64,000 bases of DNA, from the NCBI GenBank assembly GCA_002964805.2, contig PUDQ02000024.1, positions 62,001-126,000 of the forward strand, given 5' to 3'. This document shows, piece by piece, positions 10,518 through 22,581 of the stretch; positions within the stretch are counted from its first letter, which is position 1; each line of letters starts with the position of its first letter. The position numbers and the translations under genes are program-made. This DNA comes from Trametes villosa (Eukaryota; Basidiomycota; Agaricomycetes; Polyporales; Polyporaceae). Below the pieces are notes generated by a model. The model was not told where the DNA came from. It was given only the letters and a program-made list of their open reading frames with translations, and ran no database searches.

Positions 10518-12456
10518 TTTGAAGACCTGGACGACAATGGTAGGATAGGAAGGATACCGCGGGGAAGGCGGTGCGTCTAGAGGAGAGGGAGAGGGTGGCG
10601 GAGAGACGAGAGAGAGATGTCAAGCAGCAGAGTCACAAAGAGCGGTGCGGTGGATAAGAAAATCTGGCGCGACTGCAGCCCCGTTGCGATCCGCCACTTC
10701 CCCGCAAAGCCGGCCGTCCGCCTGCCCCTGCCCCGGACCCCTGCGGAATGCGGGGTCCGCCACGTGGGAGCGCCGTCCGGCATCCGCCATTGCGCTCGAT
10801 CGTCTCCTCGTCGTCCAACAGCACACTCTCGCTATTCCAACGTGTCTCCTCCTCTCCTCCATGCCATAGTGCTGGCCTCACATGCACAGATCCTGTCTCT
10901 GGGCTGCTTGGACTCTCTGCGCGCTCAGCCACGGACGTCCGGGCGCCACGCTGCGTGATGACAGCGATTAGCTATGGCAATGCGTGTATGATGTGCTTAC
11001 ACGCACCCGACAACTGCCCATCCTTCCCCCGATATTGCGCGCAAGAAGCGACCCTATCACAGGCTCGTCTTTGGCCTCAACGGGAACGCGGTCGGCCTCG
11101 CCCTGCTGATACGCCTGCTGCACGCGCCGAATCAGTCAGCGTCGAGGGCCGCACGGCGATCCAGGTGAGTCGTCCTGCCGGAAAGACTCGGAAGAAGGCC
11201 ATGACGGAAATGGTCGGAAGATAGGACCGTGTCCGGCCGCAGGCGACCAGGTCATCGCGGGGATTGCTCTTCGTCGTATTTTGGTCGGGGGTCGCGAAGA
11301 CGGAGGAGCATGCAGGAGAGAGGAAGAGCAGCCTGCTCGCCCTGCGAATATAAGGCTCTCCTGCTGCTGGCGTGCATTGAACCGAGCGTATCACGACGCC
11401 CACGCCTCTGAGCCAGCTGATCGCCCCGCAGGCCTTCGTGACCCCCCGGCCTTCACAGAACCAGCCCCTTTTATGGCATCGGGCGCTCCTTATGTGGAAG
11501 GTTAATACAGTGGGCTATCCCACTCCATCCACTCTTACAGCGGTGGCTTGCGCTCCCATTTCAATCGCTCGGGCGGATCTACAACTCACTACTACTGCAC
11601 CCCGCTGTAGTGAATTGTAGGTCTAGCCTGGTACAGCATGCTAAGGGGGAGCCTGCGGTGACCGTCCCGACGACCACTACGTTGAAGTCGGTGTTCGGTG
11701 GGACGTCGGCGTGGGGCCACTGCCATGCAACACTGACTCCTAGCATGCCAGCTACGATTGAAATGTTCGCTCATGGGCAGAGGGAATGCAGTTTCGTGAT
11801 GTTGCTACCCTGAGACCAGTGTCGCGTCTCTTGGGCTGTCGACATTTCGAATCAGCTTCGCGCTCAACCTTTCCTCCTGAAATAGGTACATCGCGAGACG
11901 GCACGTTCGATGCATGTCACCAGGGCTGCTGTGGTCATTCTGCCAGCTCCGGAACATAGAAGATTGTCTTTTGGAGGGCCGCATGGAGACTAGTAGCGGA
12001 ATGCTGGACTGCTCAACTAGATCGCAGCGCCAAAAGCTCTCATGGTGCCGTTTTCGAAGGCTGCGCTTCTCATTTTGAAGTAGCGAGGCACGTCGGAGTC
12101 CGAGTGTGTCATTGTATCAGTTGCCATGAGTAGCGTTCATGTAGGACTTACAGCAAACTCCGACTGCTAAAATCATGCACATGCTCACATATGATACTTG
12201 GGGCACTTCACCAAACTTACACCTGAGAAGCTCGCCGAGCGAGCATCCAAACTATCACGCACTCACAACGAATTCGTTTCAGGTGCAATCCTCGTTACCG
12301 TAACACGACCCCCGCGCGATCCGCCGAGATTCCTGCGCCCGGTGCGGACCCCGCGGGCGTGGTACGCCCGCCATAATATACAACATGCTAGAACAAAGTT
12401 CGAACGACCGTTCAAGCGCGTAATAAAGTTGCAGTTACTGCTGCTGCTGTCGATGC
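10518..12456. other. Intergenic, no gene recognised
   Basis: Promoter of the F-box gene on the left and 3' flank of the four-helix membrane protein on the right. The longest frames (for example 10748-11224 +, 10633-10932 -) lack an ATG start in place or have shadow-like composition. A small hairpin GGGCGT-GGT-ACGCCC lies near 12354-12368. I support no gene here. Confidence 0.5.
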
Positions 12457-13318
12457 CTATCTCTGGCCCATCGCGTTCGGCGCGGCGGCGAACGGGTAGC
12501 CGTTCTGCGGCGGGGCGTACGCCGCGTTGACGACGGTGACGTTCTGCGGCTGGCCGCGCTTCTCATTGTCGCCGCCCTCCTTCTCCTCGCGCAGCTGGCC
12601 GACGTACTCGAACGCGATGTGGCAGCCGTCTGCGCGCAGCGCGTCAGCATATCGCCCTCGCGCGGGACGAGACGGAACACGTACAGATGGAGAAGAGCCA
12701 GAAGATCACGTAGACGACGATGACGATGATGCGGCCGGTCTTGAAGCTCGCGTTGCACGCAAAGTGCGTGAAGTCCTTGTTGACGCCGTTGCCCGCGCTC
12801 GCCTCGCACTTGCTCACGTCCGACGCGCCCTCGCCGTGGAAGAGCTGGAAGATGACGTAGATGCCGACCGCGATGTCCGCGACGGTCGCGAACGTGATCG
12901 CGCCCGCGTACAGCCCGACGAGCGAGAGGATCTTCCCGAGCGAGCCGACGAGTCTGCGTTGCACAGCCCGGTTAGATCTCTCGCGTGTTTCAAGAATGAA
13001 GGGGGGTTAGGGATACTCACCCGCCGAGCGAGATCAGGAAGATCAAGGTGGAGATGACGGCGAGGAACCAGGCGGCAGTCTTTTCGTTTCCGGAGAGTGG
13101 GGGCTGGAGCGTACCCTTCACTACACGCGCGCACATCCAGGCGTCAGTCCGAGGGGCGCTCAAGCATCATCGTGGTCCCACTCACTCTGGTCGTGGATGA
13201 GGAGCCAGCCGCCGACGGAGAAGAGGCCACCGATGGCCATCCCGAGGAGGCTCTCACAGAACACGCCGAATCTGACCGGCAGACAGCAGCAGAACTTGCG
13301 CGAGCGGACGTAGACCAT
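12457..13318 (-). CDS. Four-transmembrane-helix membrane protein
   Basis: Four exons (13318-13186, 13120-13021, 12953-12685, 12629-12457) sum to 675 nt, 224 residues. Predicted membrane segments by eye: SLLGMAIGGLFSVGGWLLI (about 25-43), AAWFLAVISTLIFLISLGG (about 59-77), LVGLYAGAITFATVADIAVG (about 86-108) and RIIVIVVYVIFWLFSIW (about 150-167). The N-terminus is short and basic with a Cys cluster (KFCCCLP) that could be palmitoylated. The loop between helices 3 and 4 has two Cys (SKCEAS, FACNAS) and an N-glycosylation site, so it may be lumenal with a disulfide. The C-tail ends with PQNGYPFAAAP-type low complexity. The four-helix layout recalls MARVEL or tetraspanin-like proteins, but I cannot assign a family. 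Start is the ATG at 13318. Confidence 0.78.
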
Positions 13319-15643
13319 GGTGATGCTGGTACTTGCGTGCGGGGGTCGTTCGAGAAGCGAAGAAGGAAGAAGAGCGTCAAAGGCCGGGAAAGGATAGCGT
13401 CGGCAGAACGAAAGGCGTCGAAGGTTGCAAGGCAGAAAACCGCAAGCGCGGGGCGGACGTACACGAAGGTCGAATGGGGAGGAGGCGCAGCCCTAGGGCT
13501 CCTGCGCGCGCGTGTGCGCGTTATATACCGCGTCGCCAGGGCAGGGCGCGCGGTGATGCTCGCGACTCAGACACGGTGCTGATGTGGAGATGCTATGCAA
13601 GATGGGTGCGCTAAGGCGCCGCCCTTGCGACCGCCGCGATTCCAGGGAGGCCATCACAGAGGGATCAGGCTCATGTCCGGGCGCGCACCGGGGGAAGCCC
13701 GCCAATCGTGCTCCCTCTGCTAGCGCGATCTGTCAAAACAGCTTCAGCATGCCGTACATATTCATGCAGCTCACGACGATGTGCACTTGGCAAGCAGAGG
13801 GAGATCGCAGCGCACCGGCGTTGGGAGCAGGGAGGGTGGAAAGCGGTGCATGATCACCCAAAATGGCTGTTGCAGTATTGAGAGTTTTGATCAACCGTCA
13901 GTGATCGTCGTCCCGCTCGTGATGCGACGTCCTACGCACGGTACGGCAGCTCGCAGGCAGAAGCACGGTGGCCATAGTCGCCGGAGTCCTCAGCAGCAGA
14001 CTTAGAGAAGTTGCGCAGCGGCCGTGGGTGAGGGACATGAAGTAGCGTGCGTTGTCGCCGCAGGAGTGCCATTGCGAAGCCCGTACCGAGTTGAAATTCA
14101 GGGGCGGATGCTATGTGCGTTTGTAAATGTTCGTGCAGCCTGTCGGCATTTGCGAAGAGGGCACCGGAGACCGAGACTCGAGGCGTGACGGTTCGGCGGC
14201 GGGCATGGTGAGGCGTTCTCACCGCCTCCCCTCGGCCATCTTCTGCAACTCGATCGATGATAGCTGGCCAGGCTGGTTTTATGCACCCGTACCAGCATAA
14301 CATGGCGACTGAGCAACGTGGATCAGCGTATCTACAGGGCTGGAGTAAGAGAACTAGGGCGCACCGACTTCGAGGCAAGCCCAGCTTCTAGCTGACGTGC
14401 AAGGCTTCTTCGAGGCAGCTGGTCGGATATTATATACCTCGCTTCGCCCATGTGAGGGAATGGGTAAGGTGAGCGAGCAACCGTATACCGTAGATGTTGT
14501 GTGGCAGGAAGCGCTGAACGCACATAAGTCGCTGCCGTGCGTTCACGAGTTCAAAAGCCCATACCGCCTCTCTGCTGGTTCAAGCGCCACTGCCGCCGCA
14601 AGAATAGGCAGCTGCGCAGCTGGTCCGCTCACCGGCAGGACCGCCACTTTGGACACCCTCGGTGGACCAACAAGGTCCAACTTCCGGCAACCATTACCGC
14701 CAACATGAGACCGAGCCCCGCCGGCGTTGTGTACCGCGCGAGCACCGCACCCGCGCACGCCAAGCTCGACCCGGGGCTCCTCATAGTCATCGTCAAATTC
14801 AGTCTTGGCGTGCAGCTTGACCGATCGTCCAGATCTGCATCTGCATGCGGGAAGCCTGGGGAGGAGGAAGGAAGACCGGGATTTCAGCAGCATTTGCACG
14901 GAGGCTCTAGGATAGGGCTAGGTAGAATACACACGTCAAAGAAAGAAAAGCGAGCGTAAAACAGGAGGAACAAGAACCAGGAAAGCTAAAGCGGGCCCGG
15001 GACTGCCTCCCGGGCCCGCACCGTATAGTCCATCAGCGAAGGAGAACGTAAGTAGGATGGGGTAGGACGGAGGACAGATGGACACGGGGTGGGTGGGATG
15101 AAAGACCCAACGGACCAACCGTGCACGCGCACTCAGACACGGACGGGTGCGGCTGTGAAAAAAAAAGGCGTAAAGGGCGCGCCGCGATTAAAAAGGCTGC
15201 CTGGGGGCGGAAGGAAGAGCGCGCAGAGGCAAGGCAGGGCAAGGGGTAATGTACCATGTACCGTGGCCGACGTGAATGCGGGGTGGCGGACGGGGAGAAC
15301 GAACGTGAAAAATGTCCCTGGGGCGCCGCGACGGCGGGGGAGCCCAAATGATATATGTGCACGTGCATGTGTGGGCGTACGGGCGTGGATGGGTGGATGC
15401 GGGAGGTAAGAGGTGAGGGGTAAGAGGACTGCGGAGGGGACATGCAAGATGGGCGGGGTCGTACGTGAAGGAGGTGGTATGGTAAGTAGTGAATGTACAG
15501 AGGGATGCGGGCGGCGGCGGACTCGGGTTCGTGGCACATACGGTATAGCGTTACTGTTACTTTAGGGGGTGAGTGTCCGACGGACGGCGGCACAAAACGT
15601 CGTGAGTTCTCCTGGTCAGTCCAACAGAGCATCTGGGCCCAGG
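13319..15643. other. Intergenic; promoter of membrane protein and 3' flank of KRE6
   Basis: No convincing gene. Between about 14940 and 15640 the plus strand is purine-rich, consistent with the transcribed 3' region of the minus-strand KRE6 gene. It contains a perfect hairpin at 14991-15019, listed separately. A frame at 14543-14899 (-) has an acidic patch but no family resemblance. Confidence 0.5.
14991..15019. other. Perfect 11-bp inverted repeat (hairpin)
   Basis: GCGGGCCCGGG (14991-15001), a 7-nt spacer ACTGCCT, then CCCGGGCCCGC (15009-15019). Every position pairs and all pairs are G-C, so RNA from either strand would form a very stable stem. It lies about 630 bp downstream of the KRE6 stop codon. 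Confidence 0.85.
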
Positions 15644-18255
15644 CTAGCAGCCGCCCGCGCGCTGTCATCCGGCGTCAGCTTTCCGGTGAGCCATGGGTGA
15701 GGTTGAGTGAGACGTACCGCAGAGTTTTTGGGCCATGCGTATCCTGCCCCGGTAGGGCCAGGTTGTGACCAGTAGGTCAGGTTAACGTCTGAACATGCAA
15801 GTCAGCCACGCCGCTCAGCCTAGCGAACCGCGGTTCCATGTACGTACTGTTGTAAGCTTCCAGATGCGAGTTGATGTAGTCCGCAGTGGGGTAGTCCTTC
15901 GGGTCACAGCCGATGTTAGTCGAGCCCGACCGCTGGTACACGCGGACGTAGTCGATCTGCATGACCGCGGGGAAGATCATCGTCTCCGGGAGGATCGTCT
16001 GCCAGTTCTCTGCACGTCGGCGTCAGCACTCTGCCTCATCGCAGCCAGGTAGGGGGGTTCAACTCACTGGAGATACCCAAGTTGAGGACGATAGACTGCA
16101 CGCCCGGTTCGTCAGTCACGGCGCTCTCTCCGTTAGAATGGGTGACAAACTCACCATCGGCTCCTCAGGGATCAACCGCTGGCCCACTTGCGAGCCATCC
16201 GCGCCCTGGTCGGGTCCCATAGCCGCCGCGCCCATGCGCACGGACGGCTTGCCGTCGGTCTGCCACGTGATGAAACCTTCACCGCGGTTCTTCGGGTTCG
16301 CCCAGTACTCGAACCCGAGCGTCTTGAACACCGCGCCAGAGCCCTGGAACATGTCGTCCGGCAGGTTGGTCAGCGCGGACACAGCCTGTTGACTGTAGGT
16401 GGGCACCACATCAGTAAAAGGCCTGCGCAGGGAGGCTTGGGTATGCTCACATCGCAGAGCCCCTGTAGCCGTTGGGCCTCGTACGGCTGCCGTCGTAGAT
16501 CGTCCACGCATCCGCCGAGTCGTTCACGTAGCTGTAATCGTGCGTGAAGGGCGCGAACTGCGCCGACTGCGACACCACCTGGCCTACGCCGCCGTCGGTC
16601 TTGTTCTTCTCCGCCTCGAGGATATCGATCTCGGGCACGCCGCGACCGACGTTGTTCGAGGGGCCTGGGTGCTCCTCACCCGGGCACGTACACGCGCTGA
16701 CACGCTGGCCAGGCAGCCACGACAGCTCGTTGTTGTACTTGGACCTGGATTGATCGGAGTGGAGTGCAGCGGCAGGTCCAGATCCGTCGGCGAATGTCTG
16801 ATTAGGGAAAGTCCCGACGTCGCACGAGTCGTAACTGTCCGCAGACGTCAGACATGCCACGCATACGCTGTCAAATAGATGCGCTCACGAATAAGGCCAG
16901 GTACCATCCGTCGTCGCTCGGTAACCGGGTCTCCCGAGGTTGCCCATTGTCCACGCTCCGGGCCACTGCGGAATGTCAGAACGCCACCCATGATTTGCGT
17001 GAGAAAGGAGTACTCACATAGCCTTGGGTGTTGGAGTCTGGACCCGGCAAGGTCATGGAGACCTCGATGTATCCGCTCGTGAAGCAGAACTTGTTCCAGC
17101 TTTGGAGCATGCCGCTCACATACGAGAGGTTGTGGTTGATGGAGGGATCGGTCACTTGCTCCATAACGATCTGCAGCGCGCCGTTCTTCGTGTACACCTG
17201 TTTGGGGTCGTACCACTCCAGATCCGCGGTCGAGCCGTACCACAGATCCGCGGCCTCCCAGAAGGGGTCGTCGCCCGGGTAGAATGTACGGCCATCCTCG
17301 TTGAACTCGTCAGAGAATACGAGCTCATATGCCTGACCATCGAAACCCGTGCGTGTCTTCGCATCGGCCGGCGTGTCCGCGTCAATAAGCTCGGGCAAGT
17401 CGAAACTGCGGGAGATGTGTGAGCCTATATGAAAATGCCTGAGAACGCGTGCTCCGCGGATCGCGAAGCTTACAGCACTGGCGCCTGCCCGGTGGAGTTT
17501 ATCCTGACATTCGCTGTGATGGCGACGTTACGGGATTCGTTGCGGAAGAAGTCCAGCAGCGGGTAGCAGAGGAAGAGGGTGAGGATAGCGGCAACCAAGA
17601 TTACGAGTACGCCGACGTTGAGAATCCCTCGACTTGACCAATATGATCGTCGGTCGTGACCATATTCCGGAGTGTGGAGGAAATCGTCGTCATCGTCGGG
17701 TGCGTCCTTGTCGACCTCGGGGTCGTACGCGTAAGGCACAAAGCCACGCGCGCCGACGACCATACCCGACGGGTATTTCGAGTCGGATGAGAGCGAGAAC
17801 ACCGAGTCGCCTGATGAGGAGACTACCGAATCGCGATTCTGGAGGGCCTTCGGCGGCGCGAGCTGCTCGCTGCCGCTGTCTTCGCCCGCGAACCGGTAGA
17901 GCACCATGGAACCGCGGTTCCCGCCCAGGCTGCCATACGGACCTGCGAGCACTTGCGACTCCTCTGATGCGATGCGATTGAAGTAGGTGCTCCCGCGCGA
18001 GGCCGGTCTTGAGCGCGCGCTGAGGGCAGAGTTCGGGTTGAGGGGCGAGGAGACGAAGTTCGCGCCGACGGAGGACGCCCGGGTGTTCGTGCGGGACGAG
18101 GACGCATCTCTTGACTCGGGCGACAAGAGCGGGGACTCGAAGGTGGAGGTGTGGGGGGTGCGTGGCTGGGCAAGATCCTCGGGGGTTGATGCGCCAGAGC
18201 GGCCCTGCTCGGGGGGCGCATCAGCGGGCGGCGAGGTCGGCCAGGGGGTGGACAT
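15644..18255 (-). CDS. KRE6: Beta-1,6-glucan synthesis protein, KRE6/SKN1 family
   Basis: Nine exons (18255-17474, 17405-17018, 16965-16889, 16834-16451, 16392-16155, 16095-16068, 16009-15848, 15788-15718, 15661-15644) sum to 2148 nt, 715 residues. Layout: a disordered Ser-rich cytosolic N-terminus (1-235), one transmembrane anchor ([20 protein letters not shown], about 232-251), then a lumenal SKN1/GH16-like domain starting [20 protein letters not shown]. The GH16 active-site pattern is present as EIDILE. Family proteins sit in the ER/Golgi and are needed for beta-1,6-glucan in the cell wall. The last exon codes only five residues and the stop, giving an ending PKNSARAGGC that resembles the Gly-Cys ending of the family. 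An in-frame ATG at 18441 would add 62 residues; I prefer 18255. Confidence 0.92.
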
Positions 18256-21200
18256 GGGGGGCCGGGGGGCGGTCGACGTGCAGGACGTCGTCGGGAGTCG
18301 GGAGGTCGGGGGGTGGGGGAGGAAGGAATGAAAGGAAGGAGGGACTTGGCCTGGCGATGGAGAGGCAAAAAGGCAGGAGCGGCCGGGGGCTCGTCCGCGC
18401 AGGGCGAGCGGCCGAGTCTTCGCGTGGGATGGACGCCGCATGAGGCGCCCGTCGGCTGCCGCTGCCCGCGCTCCCTCCGCCCAGCCCTCGCAGTGAAGTC
18501 ATCCCATTCCAGCCTCTTCTCAGCCAGCGCACCCCGTCCCCCCGAGCTGCACCCCTCCCACCACCGCCGCAACCGTTTCCCCGCAACGAGCCACGCACGG
18601 GCAACCAGTCGTCTTTTTCGCACCGCTGAGCTTGTCCGTCCGCTTCGTCCGCGCCCGCACGCTGCACCCTGCCTTCTCCCATATGACCCGACGGGCCCAA
18701 TTGCGTGCGGCCAGCCCACGCGAACGCGCTGCTTCCCACTTCCCGGCTTACCCGACCTGCATGCTATCTGGCATGCCCACGATAAGCCTCGCCGGTCTAC
18801 AGTGCGTCAGCGCGCGCAGGGTACAATCCCCGCCTCGCGCCCATCATGCGCCCATACACGGTGGCTGCAAGGTACGTGCTGCCACTCCCTTCCCGGATAT
18901 CATAACGCTGCACCGCGTTTTGTATGGTATTGAAGCGGGAACATGACCAGCCCTGCATCACTTGCGCTGCAATCACGGACTGCAGCGGCGGATGTGGGCG
19001 TGCGCTCTTGCCGCGGGATCGCTACCGTCTCCGCTCGTGAACCATACAAATACCTGATGAGTACACCAGCAGCGCAGGACACACATACGAGCTTGCCTGA
19101 ATACATTCCTTGTTCCACCTAAGCCACTTCCTACTTGGCCCAATGCACGGGAAATGAACTTCTCTGCCTTCTATCGCGCACCGTTAGGGCCGCGCTGCTC
19201 CGCCGCTACGCGCCGCACACTGCTCAAAGTAATGTCCCTTCCCGTACTGGTACCGGCTACTGTTCAACAAGGCAATCGACCGCCAGTGCTTCCGGGTTGC
19301 AACCACTATGATGCAGCGTACATACTCGGCCCCTTTTCCGCTTGCATCTCTGCTCGTCAGTTGCCCGACCCCTCCCCTCCCGGGCCCGCCACTTTCTCCG
19401 CACTGCCACCTCTCTCGCCGGATCTCTAGCACTCGGGCTTCACTCATGCTGTGCCCTTCCGCACCCTCGAGCGGCGCCGATGGGTGCCTCCATTCCCCTC
19501 CGCGACGGCGTCGGGGCGCGCTCACCCTACATGTCAGCGGGGCCGGAACGCCCGGATGTGGCACGGCACATAGTCCATACGGGCTTGGGGCCCACCGCCA
19601 AGCCGCAACCCTCCGCCCGCACCGGTGAAGCACTTGATGTGACATACACATTTCGTTGTGGGTACATGCACTAACAGCGGGAAAGCGTACAGGATGCTAG
19701 AGCATACGGCGTACATTCGCCCGCGTGCGCTGCATGTCACCCTCTTCTATGCATGCATCGGCGGCGAGCTCGTCGCCACACGCCCCTCTCGGTGTAGCGT
19801 CGGACCCCTCCGACTCGTGACCCCTCCGTTTCAACGCGAAGGCCACCCGCCGCGCGGTAGCCAGCCTCCGCTCATCCGACCCGCTCACCTGCTCTCCGCC
19901 GAGCACACGGCCCATCTCCGTCGGCATCGACCACGACACCTTGAGCATCGACGCGAAGACCCTGATCAGCCCGCCGTGCCGAGTGCATTTACGGGGATGA
20001 CGCCATATATTGGTGGGTCAAAGTCCGCCCTTGGCCCATCAGGACATGTCGCGCGCGGAGTTGTGTCTCGACACGTCCACCCACGTCACCGCAATCGTAC
20101 AGATACACACGTTGCGCAGATGGGCCGGCGAGCGTACTAAGTACTTCCGTCCGCTCGTTGACCAGGAAACGTGCACGTCGCCGGAAGGCGGGGGCCTCCA
20201 TTTGCGTGGATGTACCGAAGGTATGACGTCATACTACGAAACCGTAGAGGTACTCGTACACGGACTTCTACCAATCGACGTTCATATGTTTGACACTTCC
20301 TACCTGTATGTGCTTCGAGCCCCGTCTAGAGAGATCTACGACAAACCATAGGGTTTCAGAGCACATGTAGAATCTCAAGGACGCCATGGGAACATACAGC
20401 GAGCACAGTCGACATCCACACGTCCACATCCAAGAAACCTCCCATCCATTCAAACAAAACATTTTGCTTCTCGTTCGTACCCGACCGTCTGTACACATCG
20501 TAACGTAGCGCGGCTCCCCCAACACGGGAGCCGCAGACCAATTCCAGAAACACATATCGCGCAGTATTGTAGATCGTACCGGAACAAAGCAGGGCGCACT
20601 GCAGCTGGGCAGCCAGGCGAAGTAGGACACGGACGCAAGGCGCGTCCGGAGCAAGGGGGGCAAGGGGGATGAGGTAGGCGGTAAACCGTAGCGGTAACAG
20701 TGGCAGTAGAATTCGAGATTAGTAGTACACGGGGGTTGATTGTATTGTCGCAGCAGTGGGTGGCAGCATGGGCCTGGTGAGGCTGGTCTGGCGCGGGGGG
20801 TCGAATAAATAGACCGGGTGCTTGTTGTGCTTTGTGGTTGGTTGCGGCGTCCTGCGAGGCAAGGATGGGCCGATTGCAGTTGAGGTGGTGGTGGCAATTG
20901 GGGAAGGGGAAGCATATGAGGTCGGGGAGGGGGAGTCGGCGGCGGGGATTACTGGAAAAGAGTCGCACGACAGGATGGGGATGGGGCGGGGCAAAAAAGG
21001 TGACAAAAAGAGGACAGTAATCATAGAACAGAGCGATTAGGCTGCGGGATATAGAGTAGTTTGTCGAACGGTCCGACTCGGAAAAGAGTCATATGGAAGG
21101 CATAATGAAACGGGGAGGGCCTAAACGAAGAAAGGCGGACGAAGAACAGGGGGTCAAGCAGACCGGGGAAGGAGGGATTGCATACACGCATTAGACCTTG

Positions 21201-21299
21201 TAGGGGAATATTTCTTCATCGTCATCCCGTCCCGGGACTGCGTAGGTCCGGGGTGTTCAGCTTCATGTCCATCGTACAACGCCGGCGTACCGCCACAGA
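18256..21299. other. Intergenic, about 3 kb, no gene recognised
   Basis: KRE6 promoter on the left and the 3' flank of the Ser/Pro-rich protein gene on the right. Several 150-220 codon frames exist (for example 20268-20915 -), but they overlap in several phases, are Pro/Cys-rich and lack the look of real exons. The 20640-21020 part is strongly strand-biased for G on the plus strand, suggesting transcribed 3'-UTR of the minus-strand gene. Confidence 0.5.
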
Positions 21300-22581
21300 C
21301 TAGGCCCTGGACGGTACCGCAGTCTTCAGGGTCAGGCCCTCCAATCGCTCCTCCAAGCCCTTGCCTAGGCCTTCCCGCTCCCACTCTCCTCCGACATCAT
21401 CGGCGACGCCCGCGGAGCCATCACGCTCAAGCAGGAACGTCGGGGCGTTGTGAATGCTACCACCGCTGGAACTTGCGGCGTACTGCGCCTGCGGCACGCC
21501 GATCACGCTAGGAAGATGCGGCGGGGGCTCGGTGACGAGAGCGGAGGAGGTAAGGCTCGACAAAGGCAGCGTGGATGCGGGGGTGGATGATAGGAGGTCG
21601 GCGTAAGAGATGAAGGACAACCGTTTTGAGGCGGCCTTGGGTGATGGGGGGTGCGAAGGGAAAGGGGCGGGTACGGTGATCGACGTGAGCTGCTGCGGCT
21701 GCGAGTGCGGAAGACTGTGCAGAGGGTGTTCGGTGTGTGTCGCGGTCGTCGGCGAAGATGAGCCTGAGCTCGTCTCGGCCTCAGAGGCGGAACTCGAAGG
21801 AACAGAGAAGTATGCCGACGTCGGGGTCGGGGTAACCGTCGACTGTGGAACGGAGGCAGTCGGAGGAACGGGACTTGTCTGTACCGTTGGCCGCGTAGGG
21901 GGCGACCCCTGGACATTCCTCGGTGGTGAACCGGGAAGCGAATTGCTGAACAGCAGGCTCCGCCTGTTCCCCACCCCTGTGGGGCTCGGGCTGCGACTGC
22001 TCAGACGCGACGTGGGGCTCGTGAAGCCGCTCTGGAGATTTGAGTCTGGGGGTGCGGGAGTAACAATGGAGATGGAATCGAGGCCGTCATCCTCGGGATC
22101 CGTCGAGGTGAGGACGACTGCGGCGCTATCGAGCACGGAGGGGACAGAGCGTTCGATCTCCTCGGTGAATTTCGCTCGCGGGATGTGGTGGGGGTCCGCA
22201 CAGAGCGACATGGGCGAGTTGATGGGCTCGATGTCCCGTTCGAAGATCGCGGACGAGGAAGAGTGGCTGAATAGACGTAAGTGGTAGTCGCGATGGAGTG
22301 CCGATGAACACTTACACGGATGTCGGCGACGAGGGGATGGAGTTGGGCGAGCGAGAACCCAAGCGGTGGGTGCGCAAGTGCTGGGAGTTGCGGTTCGAAA
22401 GGCGGCGCTCGCGCGACGGGCTGGCGAGGTTGGTGTTGGACGTGATGTGTCGCAACTCGGCCGGCGAGGAGGTGGTGGAGTTCATTGCGGCGGGTTCTGT
22501 GGTGGCGGGCGGGGAGGCGAGTGAGATGCGAGGAGAGGAGGGGGCGTTGAGATTTGAGGATTCCTGGGAGAGAGTAGCCAT
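21300..22581 (-). CDS. Conserved-looking Ser/Pro-rich disordered protein, unknown
   Basis: Two exons (22581-22316, 22266-21300) sum to 1233 nt, 410 residues. Almost the whole chain is Ser/Pro/Thr-rich and probably disordered (SRSPSPTGVGNRR, VTPTPTSAYFSVP). Two islands are more ordered: PRAKFTEEIERSVPSVLDSA around residue 120, and RLSFISYADLLSSTPAST around residue 300. A C-terminal block GGEWEREGLGKGLEERLEGL looks like a short amphipathic helix. I believe similar blocks recur in agaricomycete proteins of unknown function, but I cannot name a family. No membrane segment or signal. Candidate roles such as a phosphorylated scaffold or regulator are only inference from composition. Confidence 0.75.

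Noticed and set aside
10633..10932. Minus-strand frame upstream of the F-box gene
   Set aside because: Starts with a non-ATG codon and lies where the F-box promoter should be; composition turns to Gly/Arg/Ser repeats.
14543..14899. Minus-strand frame with KTEFDDDYEEPRVELGV
   Set aside because: Single acidic patch in otherwise Gly/Val/Ala-rich sequence; no family or exon partners.
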